Assembly: GCA_019237595.1 (NCBI GenBank) | Contig: JAFAGU010000234.1 | Coordinates: forward strand, 1 to 8,549 | Origin: Betaproteobacteria bacterium | Lineage (GTDB): Bacteria > Pseudomonadota > Gammaproteobacteria > Burkholderiales > SG8-39 | DNA length: 8,549 nt | Direction: 5' to 3' | In this document: positions 1-6,420 of the stretch, piece after piece | Layout of the letters: each line of letters starts with the position of its first letter | Position numbering within the stretch: the first letter of the stretch is position 1 | The notes under the pieces: model-generated | Told to the model about the DNA's origin: nothing | The model's database searches: none | What the model saw: only the letters and a program-made list of their open reading frames with translations | Made by a program: the position numbers and the translations under genes

Positions 1-753
1 CCGCTCATGTACCGCCAGATGGCGTCCCTCGCGAAGCACCATTCCATAGGGACGCTGAAGAAATGCGTCTCCGCCGGGGAGGCGTTGCCGGACGCGACGC
101 GCCAGCTCTTCAAGGAGGCGACCGGCATCGAGATCATCGACGGGATCGGCTCGACGGAGATGATCCACATCTTCATCTCGCATGCGCCCTCCAAGGTCCG
201 CCGCCACGCGACCGGCTACGCGATTCCGGGCTACCGCGCAACCGTCCTCGACGACGACCTGCGGCCTTGCAAGGCGGGCGAAGTCGGCCGCCTCGGGGTC
301 AAGGGACCGACCGGCTGCCGCTACCTCGCCGACGAGCGGCAGAAGAACTACGTCCAGCACGGCTGGAACCTCACGGGCGACGCCTACGTCATGGACGAGG
401 ACGGCTACTTCTTCTACCAGGCCCGTACCGACGACATGATCGTCTCCGCCGGCTACAACATCGCCGGCCCCGAGGTCGAGGACGCGCTCCTTTCGCATCC
501 CGCGGTCGCCGAATGCGCGGTGATCGGCTGGCCCGATGAAGAGCGCGGGACGATCGTCAAGGCATTTGTCGTCTTGAAGAACAAGCAGGCGAACAGCGAA
601 TCGAATGATTCGATAGAAAAAGAACTGCAGGATCACGTCAAGCGCGTCATCGCCCCCTACAAGTATCCGAGGGCGATCGAGTTCATGGAGGCGCTGCCGC
701 GGACCGAGACCGGCAAGCTGCAGCGCTTCAAGCTGAGGAGCGCCGCCAAATGA
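1..753 (+). CDS. Aryl-CoA ligase (2-aminobenzoate/benzoate-CoA ligase type), C-terminal part, 5' truncated
   Basis: This is an AMP-forming acyl-CoA synthetase that would activate an aromatic acid to its CoA thioester with ATP in the cytoplasm. The frame is already open at base 1, so the N-terminal half, including the P-loop and most of the acid-binding pocket, lies upstream. Counting from the first visible Met (base 7), recognisable ANL-family motifs are SAGEALP (22-28), DGIGSTEM (45-52, the adenine-binding YGxTE-like motif), TGD (123-125), ARTDDM (139-144, hinge) and PRTETGK (231-237) with the C-terminal catalytic lysine K237. The stretch SAGYNIAGPEVEDAL is typical of the 2-aminobenzoate/benzoate ligase group. 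The stop overlaps the start of the RidA-like gene. With the downstream fused monooxygenase/reductase, 2-aminobenzoate (abmG-like role) or salicylate is the most likely substrate; the choice cannot be settled without the missing pocket. A locally AT-rich, hydrophilic stretch (about residues 191-210) looks like a variable loop. Confidence 0.92.
   Translation, partial: PLMYRQMASLAKHHSIGTLKKCVSAGEALPDATRQLFKEATGIEIIDGIGSTEMIHIFISHAPSKVRRHATGYAIPGYRATVLDDDLRPCKAGEVGRLGVKGPTGCRYLADERQKNYVQHGWNLTGDAYVMDEDGYFFYQARTDDMIVSAGYNIAGPEVEDALLSHPAVAECAVIGWPDEERGTIVKAFVVLKNKQANSESNDSIEKELQDHVKRVIAPYKYPRAIEFMEALPRTETGKLQRFKLRSAAK
600..614. repeat. Short perfect inverted repeat in an AT-rich island inside the ligase gene
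   Basis: Seven-base arms flank a single central G (ATCGAAT-G-ATTCGAT). The element sits in a roughly 60-base stretch that is clearly more AT-rich than the rest of the gene and encodes a Ser/Asn/Lys/Glu-rich linker. It could be a protein-binding dyad, or it could be chance in a poorly constrained loop. I see no second copy in the window. Confidence 0.3.
735..740 (+). promoter_or_regulatory. Ribosome binding site for the RidA-like gene
   Basis: GAGGAG lies inside the end of the ligase gene, nine bases before the ATG at 750. It supports that start and the overlapping ATGA stop-start arrangement, which implies translational coupling. Confidence 0.7.
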
Positions 754-1163
754 GCCTCACCATCCTGCAACCTCCTGGCTGGGCCCGCCCCCGCGGCTTC
801 TCGAACGGCATTGCGGCGAGCGGGCGGCTCGTCTTCATCGCCGGCCAGGTCGGCTGGACCGGCGAAGGCCGCTGGGAGGCGCGAGACTTCGCCGGGCAGT
901 TCCGCCAGGCGCTGAAGAACGTGCTCGACGTGCTCGCCGAGGCGAAAGGCGGGCCGCAGCACATCGTGCGGCTCACGTGGTACGTAATCGATCGTGACGA
1001 ATACGTCGCTGCGCTCGCGCCGGTAGGGCGCGCGTACCGCGACCTCATGGGCCGCCATTTCCCGACGATGGCCGTCGTGCAGGTATCGGGCCTGGTGGAG
1101 AAGGAAGCGCGCCTCGAGATTGAGGCGACCGCCGTCGTTCCCGAGGAGGGAGGCAAGCCATGA
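750..1163 (+). CDS. RidA/YjgF/YER057c/UK114-family protein lacking the catalytic arginine
   Basis: A 137-residue protein of normal length for the RidA family, small trimeric proteins whose best-known members hydrolyse reactive enamine/imine intermediates to release ammonia. Family features are a Phe-Ser-Asn-Gly segment (17-20) in the place of the usual active-site loop, the strand LVFIAGQVGW (27-36), the helix with a QALKNVLDVLAEA core (53-65), a DRDEYVAA segment (81-88), and a C-terminal LEIEA strand with E123 aligned to E120 of E. coli RidA. At the position of the canonical Arg105 (in the motif PARSCVEV) this protein has PTMAVVQV, i.e. Met107, so it resembles the RidA subfamilies without demonstrated imine deaminase activity. 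It sits between ligase and hydroxylase with ATGA overlaps on both sides, so a role in the same CoA-thioester pathway is likely. Action on the enamine-type product of 2-aminobenzoyl-CoA monooxygenation is a hypothesis. Confidence 0.9.
   Translation: MSLTILQPPGWARPRGFSNGIAASGRLVFIAGQVGWTGEGRWEARDFAGQFRQALKNVLDVLAEAKGGPQHIVRLTWYVIDRDEYVAALAPVGRAYRDLMGRHFPTMAVVQVSGLVEKEARLEIEATAVVPEEGGKP
1144..1153 (+). promoter_or_regulatory. Extended, doubled Shine-Dalgarno for the monooxygenase/reductase gene
   Basis: AGGAGGGAGG precedes the ATG at 1160, ending six bases before it. Two overlapping anti-SD matches make this the richest ribosome binding site in the window, consistent with high expression of the large flavoenzyme although it is embedded in the upstream gene's 3' end. 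Confidence 0.75.
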
Positions 1164-3526
1164 AGGTCGCAGTGATCGGCGGAGGGCCGGGAGGGCTCTA
1201 CTTCGCGCTCCTCGCGAAGAAGGCGTGGCCGCGCTGGGACATCACGGTGTACGAGCGCAACCGGCCGGACGACACGTTCGGCTTCGGCGTCGTGTTCTCC
1301 GACCAGACGCTCGACACCTTCAAGGCCTACGACCTCGTCACGTACGAGCGCATCCGGCGGCGCTTCGCCTATTGGGGCGACGTGGACGTCGTCTACAAGG
1401 GCTCGGTGATGCGCTCCGGCGGCAACGGCTTCTGCGGCTGCTCGCGGGTGGCGCTCCTCAACATCCTGCAGGACCGCGGGCGCGAGCTCGGCGTCGCCAT
1501 GCGGTTCCAGCGCGAGGTAGAGGATCTTTCCGAGTTCCCCGACGCCGACCTCATCGTCGTCGCCGACGGGATCAACTCGAAAATCAGGCAAAGGCACGAG
1601 GGGCACTTCCAGCCCGCCGTGGATCTCAGGCCGAACAAGTTCACCTGGCTCGGCTCGACGAAGCCGCTCGATGCGTTCAAGTACTTCTTCCGGCAGACGC
1701 CGCAGGGAATCATCCTCGCGCACTGCTACCAGTACGAGCGCGACCGTTCCACCTGGGTAATCGAGACCGACGCGGCGACCTGGAAGAACTTCGGCTTCGA
1801 GCGCCAAAGCGAGGCGGAGATGGTCGCGACGCTGGAAAAGGTCTTCGCCGAGGAGCTGGACGGCCATCCGCTCATCGCCAACCGATCGCTCTGGCGCAAT
1901 TTTCCCACCATCACCAATAAGACCTGGGTCCTGGAGACGGGAAAGAGCGCCGCGGTGCTCGTCGGCGACGCGAAGGCGACGGCGCACTTCTCGATCGGCT
2001 CCGGGACGAAGCTCGCCATGGAAGACGCAATCGCGCTCTTCGAGTGCCTGAAGAAGGACGAGGACGTGAGGCAGGCGCTGCGACGCTACGACACCGCTCG
2101 CCGGGAGGAGGTGGAGAAGACACAGCACGCGGCGAACGTCTCGCTCGCGTGGTTCGAGCACATGAAGCGCTACTGGGGCATGTCGCCGGAGCAATTCGCC
2201 TTCGGGGTGATGTCGCGCTCGAAGCAGATCACCTGGGAGAACCTCGAGCTCAGGGATCCGGCCTTCGTGAAGGAAGTCCATGCCTGGTACGCGAGGAAGG
2301 TGCGCGAGCAGGGCTTCGACATCGACCTCGAGAACCCGCCGGTCCCGATGTTCACGCCTTTCCGCCTGCGCGAGCTCGTCCTGGAGAACCGCGTCGTCGT
2401 CTCGCCGATGGACCAGTACTCGGCGGTGGACGGCGTGCCGGGCGACTGGCACTTCGTGCACCTCGGGTCGCGCGCCATCGGCGGCGCGGGCCTCGTCTAC
2501 GTCGAGATGACCTGCGTCTCGCCCGAAGGCCGCATCTCGCCGGGCGATACCGGGCTCTGGAACGAAGCGCAGCGCGACGCCTTCAGGCGCATCGTCGATT
2601 TCTGCCACGCGAATTCCCGGGCGAAGCTCTGCATGCAGCTCGGCCATTCCGGTCGAAAGGGCTCCACGCAGCTTGGCTGGCAGCGCATGGATCACCCGCT
2701 CGAAAGCGGGAACTGGCCGCTCGTTTCCGCGTCGCCGCTTCCCTACCTCGAGGGCATCTCGCAGGTGCCTCGCGAGCTCTCCAAGGCGGGTATGCAGGAG
2801 ATCGTCGGCCAGTTCGAGAAATCGGCTCGCTTCGCGCAGGAGGCCGGCTTCGACATGCTGGAAGTCCACATGGCGCACGGCTACCTCCTCGCGAGCTTCA
2901 TCTCGCCGCTGACCAACCGCAGGACCGACGAGTACGGCGGCTCCATAGAGAACCGCATGCGCTTCCCGCTGGAAGTGTTCCGCGCTTGCCGCGACGCCTT
3001 CCCGTCAGCCAAGCCCGTTTCCGTGCGCATCTCGGCGACCGACTGGGCGCCGGGCGGCCTTTCGGGCGAAGACCTGATGGCGCTCGCGCGGATGCTGAAG
3101 AGCGCCGGCTGCGACCTCATCGACTGCTCGACGGGGCAGACGGTGGCGCAACAGAAGCCGGTCTACGGGCGAATGTACCAGGCGCCGTTTTCCGACTGGC
3201 TGCGGAACGAGATCGGCCTGCCGACGATGACGGTCGGCGCCATCACGACGCCCGACCAGGTGAATACCTTGCTTGCGGCGGGGAAGGCGGACCTCGTCGC
3301 GCTCGCGCGGCCGCACCTCGCCAACCCCTATTTCACGCTCCAGGCCTCCGCCTGGTACCAGCACCTGCCGCAGTACTGGCCGCCGCAGTACCTGACCGGC
3401 CGCGACCAGGCCTTCCGCAACGCCGCGCGCGAGCGCGCGGAGCTCCAGGACCTCAAGCTTCGCGCGCGCCCGGCGAGCCACGAGGTGAAGGACGAGCCGG
3501 GATCCGGTGTAAAAAGGGCGGCATGA
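1160..3526 (+). CDS. Fused aryl-CoA flavin monooxygenase/OYE-type reductase (2-aminobenzoyl-CoA monooxygenase/reductase or salicylyl-CoA 5-hydroxylase type)
   Basis: A 788-residue two-domain flavoprotein. Residues 1 to about 385 form an FAD-dependent aromatic hydroxylase of the group A monooxygenase fold: GGGPGG nucleotide-binding loop (G7, G9, G12), a DG motif (D136-G137) and the second flavin motif VGDA (268-271). Residues about 395-745 form an Old Yellow Enzyme/YqjM-like FMN barrel: VVSPMDQYS (413-421), QLGHSGRKGS (493-502), the active-site pair H570/H573 in EVHMAHGYLL, DEYGGSIENR (590-599) and a phosphate-binding end with GAI (693-695) and LARPHLANP (715-723). The fusion and length match Azoarcus evansii 2-aminobenzoyl-CoA monooxygenase/reductase (AbmA), which hydroxylates and then reduces the ring of 2-aminobenzoyl-CoA, and the related salicylyl-CoA 5-hydroxylases. 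There is no Fe-S cysteine cluster after the barrel, unlike 2,4-dienoyl-CoA reductase. The unusual Cys92-Gly-Cys94 lies near the predicted flavin/substrate face. The gene is translationally coupled to both neighbours; the substrate is inferred from context. Confidence 0.93.
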   Translation: MKVAVIGGGPGGLYFALLAKKAWPRWDITVYERNRPDDTFGFGVVFSDQTLDTFKAYDLVTYERIRRRFAYWGDVDVVYKGSVMRSGGNGFCGCSRVALLNILQDRGRELGVAMRFQREVEDLSEFPDADLIVVADGINSKIRQRHEGHFQPAVDLRPNKFTWLGSTKPLDAFKYFFRQTPQGIILAHCYQYERDRSTWVIETDAATWKNFGFERQSEAEMVATLEKVFAEELDGHPLIANRSLWRNFPTITNKTWVLETGKSAAVLVGDAKATAHFSIGSGTKLAMEDAIALFECLKKDEDVRQALRRYDTARREEVEKTQHAANVSLAWFEHMKRYWGMSPEQFAFGVMSRSKQITWENLELRDPAFVKEVHAWYARKVREQGFDIDLENPPVPMFTPFRLRELVLENRVVVSPMDQYSAVDGVPGDWHFVHLGSRAIGGAGLVYVEMTCVSPEGRISPGDTGLWNEAQRDAFRRIVDFCHANSRAKLCMQLGHSGRKGSTQLGWQRMDHPLESGNWPLVSASPLPYLEGISQVPRELSKAGMQEIVGQFEKSARFAQEAGFDMLEVHMAHGYLLASFISPLTNRRTDEYGGSIENRMRFPLEVFRACRDAFPSAKPVSVRISATDWAPGGLSGEDLMALARMLKSAGCDLIDCSTGQTVAQQKPVYGRMYQAPFSDWLRNEIGLPTMTVGAITTPDQVNTLLAAGKADLVALARPHLANPYFTLQASAWYQHLPQYWPPQYLTGRDQAFRNAARERAELQDLKLRARPASHEVKDEPGSGVKRAA

Positions 3527-4020
3527 AGAAAGCCGTCCTCTTCCTTGGCGCCGTGCTCGCGAGCACCGGAGCGCTCGCCAAGCTCGACCTGAACGGCGTG
3601 GCCTTGGGCGCCTCCGAGAAGGAAGTGAAGAAGAGCTTCCCGAGCGCGCTCTGCAAGCCGCTCGAATGGAAGTCGGCGGCGACCGACCGGCGCTGCGACG
3701 ACTCCAAGATCTCGCTCGCCGGCGTGGAGGCTCGCGTCACGTTCTACCTCAAGAACGATGCCGTGCAGGCGTTCGATCTGCGCTTCAACACCTCCGACCT
3801 CGACAAGGTGATGCCGCAGCTCAAGTCGCGCTACGGGAAGCCCTCCGCCGAGACCAAGGACACGATCGAGCAGCCCGGCAAGGAGCCGCGCGTCGTCTAC
3901 AAGGTGCTGTGGGAGCAAGGCAAGGACCGCGCTTCGCTCGTCGCGCAGATGGACAAGAAGCGCGTGCAGCTCACCGCCTCGCGCGGCAACTGGGAAGAAG
4001 AGATCTACCGGATCCGCTGA
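3523..4020 (+). CDS. Small exported protein of unknown function
   Basis: A 165-residue protein whose start (ATGA overlap with the monooxygenase stop, weak AAGGG five bases upstream) is chosen because it yields a clean Sec signal peptide: basic MKK, a hydrophobic core at 4-14, and a probable cleavage after ALA at 17-19. The mature part of about 146 residues is charged and soluble-looking, with only two cysteines (C44 and C58), which could form a periplasmic disulfide. The early mature segment (LDLNGVALGASEKEVKKSFP, 21-40) and the region around VTFYLKNDAVQAFDLRF (72-88) suggest a compact alpha/beta domain. I do not recognise a characterised family. Its co-translation with cytoplasmic aryl-CoA enzymes is odd; it may simply be the operon's last gene, or have an envelope role linked to aromatic uptake or stress. 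Absence of a lipobox makes a lipoprotein unlikely. Confidence 0.82.
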   Translation: MKKAVLFLGAVLASTGALAKLDLNGVALGASEKEVKKSFPSALCKPLEWKSAATDRRCDDSKISLAGVEARVTFYLKNDAVQAFDLRFNTSDLDKVMPQLKSRYGKPSAETKDTIEQPGKEPRVVYKVLWEQGKDRASLVAQMDKKRVQLTASRGNWEEEIYRIR

Positions 4021-4039
4021 ACCCGGGCGCCGTCCCTCT

Positions 4040-4723
4040 TCACCGGGGATAGGAGCCGTTGTTCACGTCCACGACCGCGCCGCTGAGATAGGCGGGGCTC
4101 GAGCTTCCGAGCCAGAGCACCACCTGCGCCACCTCTTCCGGCTCGCAGGGCCGGCCCGAATACACCGAGCGCATGACCGCGTCCTTGCGCGACTGCGGCA
4201 GCTGCTCGTACATCGCCGTGCGCGTCGGACCCGGCGCCACCGCGTTGACGAGCACGCCGTGCGGCCCGAGGTGCGCCGCATAGCTCTTGGTGATGTTGAG
4301 GAGCGCGGCCTTCGAGGCGCCGTACCAGAGGTCGGGATGGCCGGTGAAGGCGGCGACGGAGCCGACGTTCACCACGCGGCCGCTGCGGCGCGCGCGCATC
4401 TGCGGCGCGAGGCCCTGGATGAGGGCCGCGGGCGCCTCGACGTTCACGGCGAGGATCTCGCGGCGGTGCTCGTCCCGGATCGCGTCGTAGGGCTCGCAGT
4501 AGAGGACGCCAGCGTTGTTGACGAGCGTGTCGATCTCGCCCAGGCCGGCGAGGAGCGCCGGGATGCGCTCGAGCGAGCGCAGGTCGAAGTCGACCCGCTC
4601 GCCCACCACCGGGCCGCCGAACGCCCGGTCGAGGGCGAGGACCCGCCACCCGGCGCTCACAAAGGCTTGCGCCGTCGCAAGGCCGATTCCCCGGCCCGCG
4701 CCGGTGACGAGCGCCGTCTTCAT
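4040..4723 (-). CDS. Short-chain dehydrogenase/reductase (classical SDR)
   Basis: A 227-residue NAD(P)-dependent oxidoreductase with all classical SDR elements: TGAGRGIG cofactor loop (7-14), NNAG (69-72), and a catalytic tetrad N94, S122, Y134 and K138 (YGASK), followed by PGPT (164-167). The acidic D32 at the end of the second strand suggests NAD(H) preference. It is somewhat shorter than the usual 245-255 residues because the region between the second strand and NNAG is condensed. The ATG at 4723 is chosen because MKTALVTG is the canonical beginning; a further upstream TTG would add an unrelated 18-residue tail. An AAGGGA about ten bases upstream may serve as ribosome binding site. The gene converges on the aryl-CoA operon with 19 bases between stops and diverges from the chemoreceptor gene. 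Substrate is unknown; a hydroxyacyl-CoA or alicyclic alcohol from the neighbouring pathway is possible but unproven. Confidence 0.92.
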   Translation of the reverse strand: MKTALVTGAGRGIGLATAQAFVSAGWRVLALDRAFGGPVVGERVDFDLRSLERIPALLAGLGEIDTLVNNAGVLYCEPYDAIRDEHRREILAVNVEAPAALIQGLAPQMRARRSGRVVNVGSVAAFTGHPDLWYGASKAALLNITKSYAAHLGPHGVLVNAVAPGPTRTAMYEQLPQSRKDAVMRSVYSGRPCEPEEVAQVVLWLGSSSPAYLSGAVVDVNNGSYPR

Positions 4724-4767
4724 GGCATGATTGTCCCTTGATTCATGTGTGCCGAGGAGGGGCGGAC
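4724..4767. promoter_or_regulatory. 44-base divergent intergenic region between SDR and chemoreceptor genes
   Basis: It holds ribosome binding sites for both genes but is too short for two independent complete promoters, so at least one promoter must lie within a coding region. A weak dyad, CATGA (4726-4730) and TCATG (4743-4747) with a 12-base spacer, is the only symmetry I see. I could not identify convincing -35/-10 pairs on either strand. Confidence 0.35.
4755..4760 (+). promoter_or_regulatory. Ribosome binding site for the chemoreceptor gene
   Basis: A perfect AGGAGG seven bases ahead of the ATG at 4768. It decides the start: an in-frame TTG at 4738 lies upstream of this site and would add ten residues (MIHVCRGGAD) encoded partly by the Shine-Dalgarno itself. 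Confidence 0.85.
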
Positions 4768-6396
4768 ATGGAATCAAAGGGGGAGATCGTCCCGCGCGCG
4801 CCTTCGGCGCCCGCGCTGCGCAGCGGCTGGCTCGCGCGCCTCACCGGCGCTTCCGCCGGGTCGGCGACGTCGGTTCGCGCCATCCTTTCGGCGCTGCAGG
4901 ATGCGATCACGCGCGCGGCCGCGGGCGCGGCGCGCACGTCCACCCGGCTCGGGTCGGTCAGCTCGCAGATCAAGCGTTCGAACGAGGCGCTCGGCGAGAT
5001 GCTCGACACGGCGGGGCGCCTGAATGAGGACATCAAGCGCATCGCGGCGTCCTCGCGCGAGACGCGCGAGGCGGCGGGCGAGATGAGCCGCGTGAGCGGC
5101 GAGGGGCGCACGCTCAGCAAGGAAGGCGCCGCCTCCGCCGGCAAGCTCGAGGCGCAGATGCGCGAGACGGTCGAGCGCATCGATCGCCTGACGCGCGGCA
5201 TCGAGTCCATCACCCACGTCTCCAAGGTGATCGAGGACATCGCGCGCCAGACTCGGCTCCTGTCCTTCAACGCGGCGATCGAGGCGGCGCGCGCGGGCGC
5301 GCAGGGACGCGGGTTCGCCGTGGTCGCGGGCGAGGTACGGCGCCTCTCCGACCACACGGCGGAGAACACGCGCGAGATCAAGTCGCTGCTGCAGGGCATC
5401 GCGGACGACCTCGCGCCGGCGCGGGAGTCGGTGCGCAAGAGCCAGGGCCTCGTCGGCTCGACCGCCGCGCACGCGCAATCGCTCGGCGAGGCGATGGAGC
5501 GCCTCGCCTCGCTTGGGGCGAACGTGTCGGGCCACATGGACGAGATCGCCGAGGCCGTGGAGCAGCAGCGCCTCGGCGTCGAGGGCCTCGTCGACAAGCT
5601 CTCGGCGGTGAACGAGGCGTGCCAGGCGATCGGCAAGGACGCCGAAGCGATGACTGCGGCGACCTTCCAGCTCTCGGAGGTCACGGAGGACACCTTCCGG
5701 CACTTCGTCCACGTCGACACCGGGACGATCTTCCACAATGCGCTCTCGCTCAGCCGCGAGCTCGCGCGGCGCTCCACGCGCGTCTTCGAGCGAGCGATCG
5801 ACGAGCGGCGCTGCACCCTCGCCGACGTCCTCGCGTTCGAGTACGCGGAGATCCGCGGGGCGGGCATCCGCTCGCTCGCGCACCTCTTCGACGTGAGCCG
5901 CGTCCCTCCGGAGGGCTTCCAGCCGCCCAAATATCACACGCGCTACGACGCCGTCGTCGACGTGCCGCTCCAGCAGGCGATGGAGGAGATCCGCGCCGAG
6001 GAGCCGCGCCTCATCTTCGCGCTCCTCATCGACCTGAATTCCTACGGCCCGATCCACAACGTCGAGTACTGCAAGGACTGGACGGGCGACCCGGCGCGCG
6101 ATCTCGTCGGCAACCGCATCAAGCGCTTCTTCACGGACCAGCGCGTGCTCGTGCGCGGCGCGCGCGTCGGCCTGGGCGAGGCCGCCGCGCGGCTCCCGAA
6201 CCGCGCCTCGCGCGCCGACTTCGAGCGCGCCGGCTGCCCGCTCAGCGAGACGCCGGACGTGTCGCAGGACTTCCTCGTGCAGACCTACGCGCGCGACACC
6301 GGCGCCATCGTCACCGTGATCACGGTGCCGGTGTTCGTGAAAGGCGAGCGCTGGGGCGCGACGCTCCTCGGCTGGAACGCCGAAGCGGGACGCTAG
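4768..6396 (+). CDS. Soluble methyl-accepting chemotaxis-type receptor with C-terminal Cache-like domain
   Basis: A 542-residue protein with no transmembrane helix or signal peptide, so cytoplasmic. Residues 1-32 are a short Ala/Pro/Arg-rich lead. About 33-305 is a long antiparallel coiled coil of the MCP signalling type, with the hairpin tip at 158-187 (core SFNAAIEAARAGAQGRGFAV). The tip is recognisable but altered: the usual QTNLLALNAA reads QTRLLSFNAA, and RAGE reads RAGA. Residues about 310-538 form an extra C-terminal domain with DLNSYGPIHN (422-431), DWTGD (437-441), VGNRIKRFF (447-455) and a C-terminal LVQTYARDTGAIVTVITVPV (503-522), ending in GERWGATLLGW (526-536). This resembles the Cache/PAS-like ligand domain placed after the signalling domain in many proteobacterial soluble receptors, whose usual motif is DxNGYxPxHN. 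It would relay an internal metabolite or redox cue to CheA/CheW. No CheR-docking pentapeptide of NWETF type is seen at the C-terminus. Pairing with catabolic genes suggests metabolism-linked taxis (inference). Confidence 0.9.
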   Translation: MESKGEIVPRAPSAPALRSGWLARLTGASAGSATSVRAILSALQDAITRAAAGAARTSTRLGSVSSQIKRSNEALGEMLDTAGRLNEDIKRIAASSRETREAAGEMSRVSGEGRTLSKEGAASAGKLEAQMRETVERIDRLTRGIESITHVSKVIEDIARQTRLLSFNAAIEAARAGAQGRGFAVVAGEVRRLSDHTAENTREIKSLLQGIADDLAPARESVRKSQGLVGSTAAHAQSLGEAMERLASLGANVSGHMDEIAEAVEQQRLGVEGLVDKLSAVNEACQAIGKDAEAMTAATFQLSEVTEDTFRHFVHVDTGTIFHNALSLSRELARRSTRVFERAIDERRCTLADVLAFEYAEIRGAGIRSLAHLFDVSRVPPEGFQPPKYHTRYDAVVDVPLQQAMEEIRAEEPRLIFALLIDLNSYGPIHNVEYCKDWTGDPARDLVGNRIKRFFTDQRVLVRGARVGLGEAAARLPNRASRADFERAGCPLSETPDVSQDFLVQTYARDTGAIVTVITVPVFVKGERWGATLLGWNAEAGR

Positions 6397-6420
6397 GACG
6401 TCGCGGCGGGCGCGGTGGTC

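Noticed and set aside
728..2878. A 716-codon open frame on the minus strand, antisense to the RidA-like and monooxygenase genes
   Set aside because: Its translation is dominated by Arg, Leu, Ala, Val and Glu with no recognisable motif, as expected for a shadow frame of high-GC coding DNA; the opposite strand carries unmistakable family motifs.
2044..3522. Plus-strand open frame running in phase into the exported protein gene, giving a 658-residue fusion
   Set aside because: The upstream part is Arg/Gly/Ala-rich shadow of the monooxygenase gene; the real protein begins at 3523 with a signal peptide.
4022..4047. CCCGG/CCGGG pairing across the stop codons of the exported protein and SDR genes as a bidirectional terminator
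   Set aside because: Only five base pairs with a 16-base loop and no T-tract; not distinguishable from chance in GC-rich DNA.
4774..6057. A 427-codon minus-strand frame antisense to the chemoreceptor
   Set aside because: Low-complexity Arg/Ala/Leu-rich translation without motifs; shadow of the MCP-like gene.
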